DNA of 64,000 nucleotides from Forficula auricularia (Eukaryota; Arthropoda; Insecta; Dermaptera; Forficulidae). Each line of letters begins with the position of its first letter. The stretch's first letter is position 1. The stretch is taken from contig JALMQS010000187.1 in NCBI GenBank assembly GCA_024734495.1, positions 4,550,341 to 4,614,340 of the forward strand. The letters run 5' to 3'. The position numbers and the translations under genes are program-made. Of the stretch, positions 1 through 11,300 are shown piece by piece. The notes under the pieces are model-generated. The model saw nothing but the letters and a program-made list of their open reading frames with translations. It was not told the origin of the DNA and did not search any database.

Positions 1-520
1 AGGCATTTTTTTGAAAATAATTAAAATCTTTCCCCTGCCCTAAATAATGAAATGCTCTGGCTACAAATTTACATATTTTATTATTCTAATTTTTGTTACG
101 CAATCCTAAATAATCCTGCTATTGACCAGAATTCAAAATAAAACAAAAGTACTATACATTTGGAGAAAAAAATATTTTTATGTTTTAAAAAATTTTCATC
201 ATCTTAACTTTGAATCATCATTCGCATAGTACTTTTTTGTTTTTAATTATTGTTTTTTTAATCAACCACTTATTTTGTTTGTTTTGATTCAACCAGATGA
301 TTAATTTTTATTCAACCACTTGTTAATAATTAATTTAATTAAAAAGCCTCTCAATATTTTCCCCAAAATTGAGACCTGGTTATTCGCTAATTTATCCAAT
401 AAAATTGTATATAATATATAATATTAAAATATATAATACTATATAATTATTTTGAATTGAATTTTTGATTATTTTTTATTCTATTAAATGAATACAGTTC
501 TTTATAAAAACTACGATCCT
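1..520. other. AT-rich sequence without recognised feature
   Basis: Low-complexity AT-rich DNA with short poly-A/T runs and an AT dinucleotide tract just after it (529-548). No coding signal, RNA gene or clear element end is visible. Confidence 0.5.
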
Positions 521-618
521 ATATGTTAATATATATATATATATATACTAGGGTGGTCTTAGATACCTTCCAAATATATATAAAAAATCCTGTAAAATTT
601 GACCTTTTAATTTTAATA

Positions 619-995
619 TACACGTGCCTCAAAATCGCGAAAATTTTAAATGGAAATACATGTAATTTTTTAACTCTGGTAAAATTGATTAATCGATTTG
701 AAATTGTTCACAGTTGTAGCTGACACTGTTAAGAACAGAGCCTGAAAATTTAAAATTTTTAAAAAATATTTTAATTAAAGAAAATTTCGTAATATTTAAT
801 GACTTGATATATAAGGAAATAATAAATTTAAAAAGTTGAAATTTTCGGTGTTGGTTTCTAACAGTATCAGCTACAACTGTGAAAAATTTCAAATCGATTG
901 ATCAATTTTTGACAGTTATATAAAAAAAAGTAACTCCTTAAAAAAAATGCATGTATTTTCCATTTAAAATTTTTTCGATTTTGGGGCACGTGATA
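619..995. repeat. Fold-back (palindromic) repeat, CACGTG ends
   Basis: The left arm from about 619 (CACGTGCCTCAAAATCG) is repeated in inverted orientation up to about 993 (CGATTTTGGGGCACGTG). Matching internal blocks include CAGTTGTAGCTGA at 712-724 and its complement near 870. The arms are imperfect, as in an old MITE-type element. The small reading frames here are by-products of the AT-rich palindrome. Confidence 0.65.
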
Positions 996-1009
996 ATAAT
1001 AATAAAATT

Positions 1010-1110
1010 GAAGGAGACAATGAAAGAGTGTGTCTTCTGCTGGAATGATAAATTTTATTTATAACGAGTCTATAGTTTTGAGAGCTTTGCCCTCTTCATC
1101 AGTCCCGTGA
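1010..1110 (-). repeat. Penelope/retrozyme-like end fragment with decayed hammerhead motif
   Basis: The block GGAGACAATGAAAGAGTGTG...CTTCTGCTGGAAT recurs at 3267-3405, 37546-37637 and 62208-62344. On the minus strand it lies directly downstream of a hammerhead-like string: CTGATGA at about 1095-1101, a short helix, then AAAACTATAGAC. The core GAAAC has become AAAAC and GTC has become GAC, so this copy is probably inactive. Confidence 0.5.
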
Positions 1111-1204
1111 ATGCCAAATGGATTCATTTCCGAGGTCATTAATTAAATTTAAAAAAATAAATAAATAATGTCATCATCTTATGTTTTTTTTTGTTTTTTT
1201 TTAG

Positions 1205-1683
1205 AAACTAGTCAACTATCAAGCGATGAACCTACTGAGGATTATTTTTGTGAAGAATGTTTTTGTGGTTTTCTTAAATTATCCCTTTACAAACGTCATA
1301 TGCTTGAGCATCATCCTGCGAATTGTCGATTCTTTTGTGACTATTGCGATAAAAAGTATATGAGTAAAAATAGTGTGAAACGTCATATTTTCAAACATCA
1401 TAAGGAAAAATATTATAAACATGCTAATATAACAAACACCTGTCGTCAATGCAAAAAACGGTTCATAAGTAAACAAAGACTCAAGGATCATTTACGGTAT
1501 AATTGTATAGAGAGGCCATTAAGCTGCGATCACTGTGATAAGAAATTCTCCGAGAGAAGTGTTCTCTATGGACATCTGATGACTCATATTGATAAAAAGC
1601 CTTTCAGCTGTGAACTCTGCGATAAGAGCTTCTTACGAAGGGAAGAATTGAGGAAGCATTTAGTGTCTCACCCTGCTGGCTAG
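1205..1683 (+). CDS. C2H2 zinc-finger protein, 3'-terminal exon
   Basis: An open exon of about 160 residues follows a long pyrimidine tract and AG acceptor (1203-1204) and ends at TAG 1681-1683. It enters in phase 1 (one base from the previous exon). It has about five Cys2-His2/His-Cys fingers: FCEEC...HMLEHH, FCDYC...HIFKHH, TCRQC...HLRYNC, LSCDHC...HLMTH and FSCELC...HLVSH. The last two are joined by a TGEKP-like linker (DKKPF). Such arrays bind DNA in the nucleus; the target is unknown. The first finger (DYFCEEC, GFL, Y..H, EHHP) resembles that of the exon at 46597, so the two are paralogous. A continuous frame from ATG 1168 exists, but its first 12 codons translate the poly-T acceptor tract, so I prefer a spliced start. 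The upstream exon was not identified. An AATAAA lies at 1832-1837. Confidence 0.75.
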
Positions 1684-1870
1684 GCCTTTCCATGCTATTA
1701 CTACGAGAGGGTTTTTTTACGACAGTAAAACAATTCTATAACTCATGAACTTTAAAACAATTTATTTTTTAATTTAAATGATAGTTATCCTCCACTTAAT
1801 TCACCAATACTTTATTCTTATCTTTAGAAAAAATAAATTAAAAGTCGGTATCAAATATCTCATAAGATAT

Positions 1871-3034
1871 ACCGGGTGAGTTTTTTTTATCTTGAGACAG
1901 TATTATGATTCAAAAACAGTGCATTATATGAAAAAAATGTCAAATAAAAGTTTATTTATATCCAGGGGGAAACTAAACCAAGCTATTGTTTGTCGACGTA
2001 GAACAAGCTTTCAAGGGTATTTTAATGTCACGTTCTGTTTTTTAAATGGAAACCTATATTTTTCTTTACATTGTCTAAATTTACAAAAAAAGCTGAACAA
2101 CTTTCATAAGAACTATTTTTTTATATGACATCAAATAAACAAAATATTAAATCAATTAGATCTAAAAAAAATCCAAATAATAATTATTCTTAACAATTAT
2201 TCACCTTAATTATCAAATAATAATGATTTAATTATTAAATAAATAATTTAATAAAATTTTCCGATTATGTTCTGTGACATTCCAGAGTGTATTGCAAGTC
2301 TTCTGGATGAATTCCAGTTCCAATTTCCTTATTTTTTTAAACAGATTTACAACACGATAAAATGAAGCTTGTGAGGGTGTATTCCTATCAGGAAAACGCT
2401 CGGCATCCATTTCAATGGCAGCCATATAACACTTCTTCCACAATCAGCATAAATTAAGACCATTTCAATTCTGTCTTCAAAAAAAATACTCCATTTTTAT
2501 TATAGTAATACAATATAACTATCTACTGAATTGACACGAGAAATAAACTTTTTAAACTCAAGAATTTCAATTAGTTCTATTAAGTAAAAAATAATCTCTT
2601 AAATCTGAGTATAAAGAAGTTTTAAAATCATTATAAACACTTATTTTCATTGTTGTGACTTTTCAATTTAATAATTATTTATTTAATCATTATTATTTGA
2701 TAATTAAGTTAAATAATTGTTAAAAATATTTTTTTTTTTTTTTTTGAGATCTAATTGATTCATGTATTTTGTTTATAAAAAAATATTTCTTGTGAAAGTT
2801 CTTCAGTTTTTTTTTTTTGTAGATTAAGGAGACTTATAGAAAAATATAGGGTTTTATTTAAAAAACAGAAGTTGACCTTCAAATACTCTTGAAAGCTTGT
2901 TCTATGTCGACAAAAACTAGCGTGGTTTAGTTCCCCTTTGATATAAATAAAATTTTATTTGAAATTTTTTTTTCATATAATACACTGTTTTTGAGTTATA
3001 GGACTGTCTCAAGATAAAAAAAAACTCACCCGGT
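1871..3034. mobile_element. ACCGGGTGAG long-TIR DNA transposon, copy 1
   Basis: It begins ACCGGGTGAGTTTTTTTTAT and ends with the complement (ACTCACCCGGT). The inverted arms extend about 350 bp inward (CTTGAGACAG, GTTTATTTATATC, GTCGACGTAGAACAAGC). TA/TATA flanks both ends. The middle carries a broken helix-turn-helix ORF on the minus strand at 2228-2443. The same family occurs at 16885-17744, 21021-23884 and 44786-46239. Confidence 0.8.
2228..2443 (-). pseudogene. DUF4817-type HTH transposon ORF fragment
   Basis: A 71-residue frame reads MWKKCYMAAIEMDAERFPDR followed by NTPSQASFYRVVNLFKK and ...LELEFIQKTCNTLW. The AERFPDR...FYRVV pattern is characteristic of the DUF4817 helix-turn-helix domain found N-terminally in insect DNA-transposon proteins (family knowledge). 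Compared with the 45341-45628 copy it lacks about 20 residues after NLFKK and has no catalytic domain. It is a relic inside the ACCGGGTGAG element. Confidence 0.6.
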
Positions 3035-3054
3035 ATATAATTTAAAGGAGAGGG

Positions 3055-3125
3055 AGGGGGTACCCTCGTGAATCGAACCCATGTGCCAAACTTGCTATGC
3101 GAGCTAGAGATGGAAACCCTTCCGA
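3055..3125 (-). repeat. Possible tRNA-derived SINE head
   Basis: On the minus strand the string GGGTTCGATTCACGAGGG resembles a pol III B box, about 35 bases downstream of TAGCTCGCATAGCAAG, which is loosely A-box-like. No complete tRNA cloverleaf and no tail could be delimited. Confidence 0.3.
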
Positions 3126-3266
3126 CATTTACAGCTAGAAATTTTCACTCAAGTGTGAGTAATAAAAGATATTGTGAAATTCCGCTGACAACTAAACGAA
3201 GTATTCACTGCATGGCTGTGTTTTATATTATCTTTAAAAACTAGTGAGTTTTTTGAATTTCGAATA

Positions 3267-3407
3267 GAAGGAGACAATAAAAGAGTGTGTCTTCTGCTGG
3301 AATTATAAATTTTTAATTTATTTATAACGAGACTATAGTGAAGTGTTTCATAAAAATTCTATAATTCCAGCAGAAGACACACTCTTTTATTGTCTCCTTC
3401 AATTTTT
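3267..3407. repeat. Palindromic repeat of the GAAGGAGACAATAAAAG family
   Basis: It begins GAAGGAGACAATAAAAGAGT and ends with the complement ACTCTTTTATTGTCTCCTTC. The inner junction contains ACGAGACTATAGTG, the CTATAG that closes stem III in the hammerhead-like motif at 3631-3672. It is a tail-to-tail inverted duplication. Confidence 0.75.
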
Positions 3408-3630
3408 AAAAATTCTACTACTCTCAACAAAAAGAAATTTTCAATTGAATTTTGAATAATTCAAGCTTCAAAAGAACTAATTTCTTCAATATTAAATTTA
3501 CAAATCTAATTGTTTAAACATTAATTTGTTTCACAAAGAGACAAAGAGGTTGTCCTCTGCTTGATGCAAATAAACATACACACATATATATCGAAATTAT
3601 ATATCTGTATATATATATTATTTATTTGTT

Positions 3631-3672
3631 TGAGACTATAGTTTCGAAGACTTGGTCTTCATCATCAGTCTT
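3631..3672 (-). ncRNA. Hammerhead-ribozyme-like motif (near canonical)
   Basis: The minus strand reads GACTGATGAT, GAAGACCAAGTCTTC, GAAACTATAGTC. This gives core CTGATGA, a 6-bp stem II (GAAGAC/GTCTTC) with loop CAA, core GAAA, a tiny stem III CTATAG, and cleavage triplet GTC. One extra base sits between CTGATGA and stem II, and stem I is only about 2 bp. Minimal hammerheads of this type are known from Penelope-like elements and retrozymes. Activity is inferred, not shown. Confidence 0.5.
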
Positions 3673-3929
3673 TTTTTAATTATAAATATTATTCATGGAG
3701 TCAATACCGTATGGATATTGAAAATTTTCGATCTTTACTTAGCTAGGAGCCAGTTAAAATTAAAATGAACTTAAGGTCACATTCATATTTAAACATATGT
3801 ATGTAAACAAAAACTTTTCAATTAATTTGTTTTCTTTTTAACATTTTATTGATTATTTATTTGTATTGTTGAAAAAGTAAATAAAGCTAAATCTACACGT
3901 TTATTTTAGCTCTTGTTTATTTTACTGTA

Positions 3930-4076
3930 TTGTGACACGAGGGGTGAACCACGATTGGAATTAGGTGTACACCGTCTTTGGAATTCATTAGATAATCTAT
4001 TGTCTTCTACTTGGAAATGAAAGTGGAAGTAGGTGTACACAATTTTAGGTCGCGGTTCACCCCTCGTTGTGACACT
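3930..4076. mobile_element. hAT-like MITE, short form (CGAGGGGTGAACC)
   Basis: An element of about 130 bp runs from CGAGGGGTGAACCACGATTG to GGTTCACCCCTCG, flanked by an exact 8-bp direct duplication TTGTGACA. Inside the ends are inverted copies of GGAATTAGGTGTACAC/GTGTACACCTACTTCC. It is the unexpanded relative of the minisatellite-bearing element at 13013-15277. Confidence 0.8.
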
Positions 4077-4340
4077 ACGTGATGATACCCTTCGCGGCCA
4101 TTTGTACATTGATATATCCTTACTGTGCAAAATTTACTCCAATCCGACAAAGGGTTCAAATTTTTATAATAAAAACCCTCCCCCGTCCCTATTTTATGAT
4201 CTGATTCCAGCCAAAATCTTATCAGCTCTTAATCTTAATATAATTTTTTTTTATGATCACTATAATATGTTGTAACTTGAGAAAAATTTTTGGGTGTACA
4301 TTTACCATACATCTCACAAGGATTTCATTTCTAGTATTAA

Positions 4341-5045
4341 GGTAGTTTTTCCACCAAATGCGTTTTCTTAGGATTTTTTTGAAATTTAGACAGATTATTA
4401 TTTAAATACTTGTGCATCGATTAGTGGCAAAAGGAAATTTATGAACAATACAGTTCCGGTGATATTAAATTTTAAAAATCGAGTTTTTCAGACTCTTATA
4501 CATTGCACTATACGGAATACCGGAAAATTTACATACATTAATTTTAATTAAGAAACCCTTCTTACCATTTTTATAAAAAACTAAAGCAACATTAAACAAT
4601 AAACAATACATATTTTAAGACAATTTTGATTCATAGTTACAACACAGTTGCTGAGATAATAAGGAATAAATAATGAAAAATGTATAAAAAAAATTTAGAC
4701 TAAAACAATTTGGCAACACCGCATTTATTTAACCAGCGAAAAATGCATGGGCAAAATTATTTCAAAATTATAATTTTCATAAGGTGTAACGTAGGCGTTG
4801 ATTACATTTGTTAAAAAATAACAAAACGATTTTTATAGAAATTTAAAATGTATTTAATCTGTCATTTTAATATAAAAATATTCAATCTCTTACAATGGTG
4901 CCAAATTTGTCAAACGAGCAAGGGATTGGCTAGAATCGGTACATAAACAGCAAAAAGTTTTGGGCTTATGAACTATGAATCCTTATTGTCTGTTCTATAT
5001 ACTCTAGCATTAACTTTTTGCTAGTATTGTCGCGAAACAACTACC
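4341..5045. mobile_element. Candidate TTAA-flanked DNA transposon (piggyBac-like target)
   Basis: TTAA occurs at 4337-4340 and 5046-5049. The inside ends are GGTAGTTTTTCC and its approximate complement (GCGAAACAACTACC). TTAA duplication is typical of piggyBac elements. No transposase is visible, and the short TIR makes the assignment tentative. Confidence 0.4.
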
Positions 5046-5303
5046 TTAAGCAAATTAATTTTTAATTTCAAAATCTTAACTCTTCTGACATTTCAATTAA
5101 ATCTAATAAGGTCTTTTTATACAGGCTTTAAATTTCTATTTTCTAAAAAAAAAAAAACTAACTAGTTTTAGCTGAATTCGAAAAAGGAGGTTATCATTTG
5201 GATAAATAAATAATAAATATGTACGAGGATAAGTCAAAAATTACTTATACTTTTCCTTCTACAACTTTATTAAACTAAGATAGGTGTACAACAGATAACT
5301 AGA

Positions 5304-5534
5304 TTATTTTTCGATATAGACTCCACCTTTAGCAATGCACTTGGTCCATCGAGCCACAAGCTTCTGGATGCCCTCCTGGTAGAATGTTTTCGGTTGGTCA
5401 TGAAGCCACTTTTGCACCGCATCCCGAACGTCCATGTCTGAGGCAAATCGACGACCTCTCAAAGCTTCCTTGAGCTGTCCAAAGAGATGAAAGTCTGAAG
5501 GAGCGAGATCTGGGCTGTAGGGCGGGTGTTCCAT
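5304..5534 (-). pseudogene. mariner transposase, C-terminal fragment
   Basis: The frame contains HPPYSPDLAPSDFHLFGQLK, the block carrying the last catalytic Asp of the mariner DD34D triad. It continues with GRRFASDMDVRDAVQKWL and VARWTKCIAKGGVYIEK at the C-terminus. It ends in a normal stop. The first two catalytic Asp residues are absent, so this is a relic. Confidence 0.8.
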
Positions 5535-5597
5535 GGTCTCAAAGTTGACTGTCGCCCACCTCCCTCTTTTCGTGTTACTCTCGTTCGGCCACTTTTT

Positions 5598-6331
5598 AAC
5601 CGACTTCCAAAAAGGAGGAGGTTCTCTATTCGATTGAATTTTTTTTTTTTTTTTTTTTGTGCCCTATGTTACCTCATATCTCCGCCAATTGTCAACCGAT
5701 TTTGAAAATTTTTTTTGCATTGAATTTGAGTCTAGCTTCCGATTGGTCCCATTTTTTTTCGATTTTTTTTCATAGGTATTAGACCTTTTTTATTAGGTTT
5801 GTTTAGGTTTATTTAGACCTAACCTCTTTGTTTATGAACCGATTTCGATGGTTCTTTTTTTATCCGAAAGGGGGTGTCTTAGGGATGGTGTCATATTATT
5901 TGGTCAAGTTCTGATGATATAATCACTATTAATAACATCACTAAAAAAGAGAAAAATAAAAATTTTTAAGAAGCAAACGATTCAAAAATTAAGTGCAACA
6001 GGTATAAAAAATACACTAACAAATAAAATAATTTTGTTACAACTAAACGACGAAATATTAACACGAAATTACTTTTTGAAGTTGGTGCCAAACATATACC
6101 TTTTATGAATCGCACTCGACGGATCTTACTTAGTACGTTTGGCGGGTACGCTCGCTTATAGGTATATGTTTGTTTGGCACCGACTTTAAAAAGTAATTTC
6201 GTGTTAATATTTCGTCGTTTAGTTGTAACTAAATAAGATAATAATTATTTTATACCTTTTAGTGTATTTTTATATTTGTTGCACTTAATTTTTTGAAGTC
6301 GGTTTTTATTTTTTTCTTAAAAATTTTTTAA
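5598..6331. mobile_element. AACCGACTTC-TIR element, copy 1
   Basis: It starts AACCGACTTCCAAAAAGGAG and carries the family's GGTTCTCTATTCG and TTACCTCATATCTCCGCC blocks. A palindrome follows, with arms of about 170 bp meeting near 6125 (GCACTCGACGGATC). Other copies lie at 6930-7623, 22348-23110 and 57847-58847. It is inserted in the mariner element. No protein is encoded, so it is probably a non-autonomous DNA transposon. Confidence 0.7.
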
Positions 6332-6508
6332 ACATTTCGATCCATAAAAAACGCTTTTACGAGATAAAGCACTTTCCCCGTATTGTGACAAAAGTCTCCG
6401 GTGAATTTCAGCACCTTTCACACCTCTGACCACTCCTCGTTGCTCCTCTTTGGTGCAATCTGATATCGGAGCTGACATGCTTATGCTGTTGTTGTAGCTA
6501 GACGACAA
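6317..6508 (-). pseudogene. mariner transposase, N-terminal fragment
   Basis: The frame has TKEEQRGVVRGVKGAEIHRR followed by LLSQYGESALSRKSV, matching the N-terminal DNA-binding helix-turn-helix of mariner transposases. A few residues are missing between VVR and GVKGAE. It is truncated at the AACCGACTTC insertion. Confidence 0.7.
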
Positions 6509-6834
6509 CTGACGCGATCGTGATTAAATTCCGCACACGTGACCACAAGACGCCCCAACTCAACGCATGCGCATCCGGCCGCCTCCTATCTTAGTTTAAT
6601 AAAGGTGTAGAACGAAAAGTGTAGGTAATTTTTGACTATATAAAATCGTTTATAAAATTTCCAAAAGTTTCGAGAAAAATTCTTTCTCTCTTTATCAATG
6701 AAAAATTTCGAAAAATAGTTGCTTTATGGAAAAATTACTTATTCTTCTTCGATAAAGCAACGATTTTTGAATTTTTTCTTTGATAAAGGGAGATTTTTTC
6801 GAAATAATAAAACAATCGATAATTTTTTTTTTTT

Positions 6835-6929
6835 AATTTGGGAGGAAATTTTATAAGTAACCATAGCAACTGCGTTGTTTTCTTATGCTGAAGACATGAA
6901 GGAATCGACTTAAAATAAAAAAGAATTTT
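6835..6929 (+). repeat. Fragment of the 119-bp-satellite helentron-like element
   Basis: TTGGGAGGAAATTTTATAAG and GTAACCATAGCAACTGCGTT match the block just before the satellite at 9740-9775. It is followed by TGAAGACATG and GGAATCGACTTAAAAT of one unit. The unit resumes (ATAGCGAT) at 7626 after the next element. Confidence 0.6.
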
Positions 6930-7623
6930 AAGAAAAAATGAAACCGACTTCAAAAAACTTAAATGCAACAAATAAAATACACTAAAAGGTATAAAATAAT
7001 TATTATCTTATTTAGTTACAACTAAACGATGAAATATTAACATGAAATTACTTTTTGAAGTCGGTGCCAAACAAACTATACCTATAATCGAGCATACCCA
7101 CCAAACGTGTTACTAAGTAAGATCCGTCGCGAGTGCGATTCATAAAAGGTATATGTTTGGCACCGACTTAAAAAAGTAATTTCATGTTAATATTTCGTCG
7201 TTTAGTTGTAACTAAATAAGATAATAATTATTTTATACCTTTTAGTGTATTTTAATTTTTTTGAAGTCGGTTTTATTTTTTTCTTAAAAATTTTTATTTT
7301 TCTCTATTTAGTGATGTTATTAATATTGATCCTATCATCAGAACTTGACCAAATTAATATTGCACCATCCCTAAGATACCCCCTTTCCAATAAAAAAAGA
7401 ATCATCGAAATCGGTTCATAAACAAAGAAGTTAGTCCTGAACAAACCTAACAAAAAAGGTCTAATACCTATGAAAAAAAATGGGACCAATCGGAAGGTAG
7501 ACTGGACCCAATGCAAAAAAATATTTCAAAATCGGTTCACAATTGGCGGAGAAATGTGAGGTAACATAGGCACAAAAAAAATTCAGTCGAACAGAGAACC
7601 TCCTCCTTTTTTTGAAGTCGGTT
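6930..7623. mobile_element. AACCGACTTC-TIR element, copy 2 (inverted)
   Basis: Same family as 5598-6331 in opposite orientation: palindrome first (6940-7290), GGAGGAGGTTCTC block last, ending GAAGTCGGTT at 7614-7623. It is inserted exactly between the AAAAA and ATAGCGAT halves of a 119-bp satellite unit. Confidence 0.7.
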
Positions 7624-7639
7624 AAAAATAGCGATATAT

Positions 7640-8188
7640 ACCTATATACTCCATACTGTGAGGAAACACAAAAAAGACTTCTGAAAGAATTTTTAATCCA
7701 CCCTCTGTCGTTAAAGTCCCATTTTTTCATTGTCTTTTTAATAAATTTTGACCTTTATTTAATAAATATTGACAGAAATAAAAACATATCTTATAAATAA
7801 TTATTTACATAACACTTCAGAATAAAGTGAATTATCTGTAATATATGACATAATGACCTAAGAATATCTCTTTAAAGTTGAATATTTATTTTATTCTAAT
7901 TTGTTCTAAGTAATAAATCGAAGAGCTTATGATGAAATTGCAATAATCCAAAAATTATCGATTATATAATTTTTAAAGTAATTGGACTTTGACCTTAATT
8001 TCCAACTCTCGAAAGCTAATTACATTCAAACTGGCTATGTTAGAAGAATGTTGTTTTCTTTTCCTGGTCTTAATTTGAATTAACCACAAATAAATATATA
8101 CTTACCTTATCATTTATTTATTCATTATATATATGATAAAGCATATTACTTGATTAATATTTCAACTGTGTAATTATTAATATTTATA
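7640..8188. other. Upstream region of the amidase gene
   Basis: AT-rich sequence with no coding signal. It should hold the promoter and 5' UTR of the gene starting at 8189. No TATA box or initiator can be chosen with confidence because the whole stretch is AT-rich. Confidence 0.35.
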
Positions 8189-8365
8189 ATGAACAGCATT
8201 TTGATATACATTTTGACATGTATTCATTCCATTTATGATTTTATAATTGAAAAAATTTATGAACTTTATTTCCTAAATTCTAAAAGAAATCTTCCACCGA
8301 TCGAAAATTCGCCCATTATATTAGAAAGTGCTGTTGATTTGGCCACAAAAATAAGAAAACGACAA
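8189..8365 (+). CDS. FAAH2: FAAH2 exon 1
   Basis: ATG at 8189; 59 codons, ending in phase 0 at ...KIRKRQ before donor GTGAGT. It encodes a hydrophobic segment (SILIYILTCIHSIYDFII) as in membrane-anchored FAAH2, then PPIENSPIILESAVDLATKI, typical of the region before the amidase domain. The frame reads on into the intron to 8578, which is not coding. Confidence 0.9.
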
Positions 8366-11300
8366 GTGAGTGTTCAGCTTAGATTATTTTATTTATTTCT
8401 ATATTATACATACCTATATCGTCGGCTTAGAGTGTGTAAACCTGCTAACTCACAAAAAGAAAATTTTACAGGAGAGATACTAAAAACTTCACAAAATTTA
8501 AAATTTTTGTTTAGGAATAAAACCCAAAAAATACTATTGGTTTATTTTGTATTATTTTATAGTTTAAATCATAAATAAACGAATAGAATGTAGTGGCTAC
8601 TGTTTTGTAAGCTGTTTTTTGTGACTTGGCAGGTTTTTTGGAAAATGAAATAAAAATTATAAAGTGAATTAATTGCTATAATTAAGAAATGCACTTTAAT
8701 AATTCAAATAATATCTATCTATCTACTCTTATTAAACGAGCAAAAATTGTTTATATATTTGTATCTAAGCGATCTGGCTAGAGGTCTGGACCAAGACGAA
8801 TTTCATCTTAATTGATCTTTTCTTAATTAAAGTAATTATTGATGGATGAAAATCTCAATAAAAATGTTTGTTTACATTTTTTTCAATTATCTTTTATTCA
8901 TTAATTGGTTTTTTTAATTTTAAAACCCACTAATAGGTTATAGCAAATATTAATATATATATATTAAAATTAGGAATTTTTTGTTTGTTTTTAATTAACA
9001 GGTGTCTAAATCATAATAAAACAGGTGTGTTTACAAATAAAGTGGTTGAACTGGCTTTTTACTTTATCCAATGCAAAGCATGGGTAAAGTATTGTAATCG
9101 CTCTCGGGGCAAGCGTGGCTTCAAAGGGTCCTCAGGTAAAGACTACGGAACCCATGGACTCAATTAAAGTCACAAATTGTAGTATTCAATTAGGTTGAAT
9201 TTTAGCACGTGACGGTTTTGCCAAAAATTACAAGGGGTCTCGTCGAGAGGCTAAAAAGTGCGATTTTTTCATTTAGTGCGTGCGGATGGATGGATGGATG
9301 TATGTATGTTATCGTTTTTTTGGGCCACGATTTTTTCCACACCGTTGCACCGATTGAAATGAAATTGAAAACCTACCATTAGTTTAACAAAATGAAGCGC
9401 TGATTAGTTTTTGGTACATATCGGCCCACAAACATTAGTACTTTATTTCAGTACTTTTTTAGTTTTTTCTAAATATCTTGAAAATGACTTAACCAATTTT
9501 GATGAAATTTAATATCCTAATTAAGTACCTTGGGGACCACAAAAAAGGTTAAATAAAGTTTTTAGTAAAATTATATTTTGAAGTACTTTACTCTAGAGTA
9601 AGATGGTACTTTTTTAATTTTTTAAATTCTTTAAAATTTATTCATTTGAAGGTTTTAATATAGCTCATTTAGCCTTGCTTAAGTAAGAATGGATAGGCTT
9701 CTCTCTGTGAAATGCTAAAAATTTGGGAGGAATTTTTATGAGTAACCATAGCAACTGCGTTGTTTTCTTATCCGTTACCTTTGCTGAAGACATAGAGAAA
9801 TCGATTTTAAACCAAAAATAGTGATTGATTCTCATCTAGTACTTGAGGAATAATCATTCTATATTGGATTTTTGACGTTTCGGTTTTTATTAGTAACCAT
9901 TGCTGAAGACATAGAGAAATCGACTTTAAACCAAAAATAGTGATTGATTCTCATCTAGTACTTGAGGAATAATCATTCTATATTGGATTTTTGACGTTTC
10001 GGTTTTTATTAGTAACCATTGCTGAAGACATAGAGAAATCGACTTTAAACCAAAAATAGTGATTGATTCTCATCTAGTACTTGAGGAATAATCATTCTAT
10101 ATTGGATTTTTGACGTTTCGGTTTTTATTAGTAACCATTGCTGAAGACATAGAGGAATCGACTTTAAATCAAAAATAGCGATTGATTCTCATCTAGTACT
10201 TGAGGAATAATCCATTCTATATTGGATTTTTGACGTTTCGGTTTTTATTAGTAACCATTGCTGAAGACATAGAGAAATCGACTTTAAACCAAAAATAGCG
10301 ATTGATTCTCATCTAGTACTTGAGGAATAATCATTCTATATTGGATTTTTGACGTTTCGGTTTTTATTAGTAACCATTGCTGAAGACATAGAGGAATCGA
10401 CTTAAAATCAAAAATAGCGATTGATTCTCATCTAGTACTTGAGGAATAACCATTCTATATTGGATTTTTGACGTTTCGGTTTTTATTAGTAACCATTGCT
10501 GAAGACATAGAGAAATCGACTTTAAACCAAAAATAGTGATTGATTCTCATCTAGTACTTGAGGAATAATCATTCTATATTGGATTTTTGACGTTTCGGTT
10601 TTTATTAGTAACCATTGCTGAAGACATAGAGAAATCGATTTTAAACCAAAAATAGCGATTGATTCTCATCTAGTACTTGAGGAATAATCATTCTATATTG
10701 GATTTTTGACGTTTCGGTTTTTATTAGTAACCATTGCTGAAGACATAGAGAAATCGACTTTAAACCAAAAATAGCGATTGATTCTCATCTAGTACTTGAG
10801 GAATAATCATTCTATATTGGATTTTTGACGTTTCGGTTTTTATTAGTAACCATTGCTGAAGACATAGAGAAATCGATTTTAAACCAAAATAGCGATTGAT
10901 TCTCATCTAGTACTTGAGGAATAATCATTCTATATTGGATTTTTGACGTTTCGGTTTTTATTAGTAACCATTGCTGAAGACATAGAGAAATCGATTTTAA
11001 ACCAAAAATAGCGATTGATTCTCATCTAGTACTTGAGGAATAATCATTCTATATTGGATTTTTGACGTTTCGGTTTTTATTAGTAACCATTGCTGAAGAC
11101 ATAGAGAAATCGATTTTAAACCAAAAATAGCGATTGATTCTCATCTAGTACTTGAGGAATAATCATTCTATATTGGATTTTTGACGTTTCGGTTTTTATT
11201 AGTAACCATTGCTGAAGACATAGAGAAATCGATTTTAAACCAAAAATAGTGATTGATTCTCATCTAGTACTTGAGGAATAATCATTCTATATTGATTTTT

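Larger units (their letters stand above)
5225..6645 (-). mobile_element. mariner element, internally replaced and inactive
   Basis: Long terminal inverted repeats of about 50 bp are visible. The left end contains AAGTCAAAAATTACTTATAC and the right end, inverted, TAGTCAAAAATTACCTACAC; both run on to TTATTAAACTAAGATA. Transposase ends survive at 6317-6508 (N-terminal) and 5304-5534 (C-terminal). The middle of about 200 residues is missing, and an AACCGACTTC element (5598-6331) occupies the gap. Confidence 0.8.

Noticed and set aside
1168..1204. ATG at 1168 as the start of the zinc-finger protein
   Set aside because: The first codons translate the poly-T acceptor tract; a splice acceptor at 1204 is more plausible.
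1279..1491. 70-aa minus-strand frame
   Set aside because: Antisense shadow of the zinc-finger exon.
8366..8578. Extension of FAAH2 exon 1 beyond residue 59
   Set aside because: A GTGAGT donor follows residue 59, and only splicing to 18018 continues the amidase sequence.
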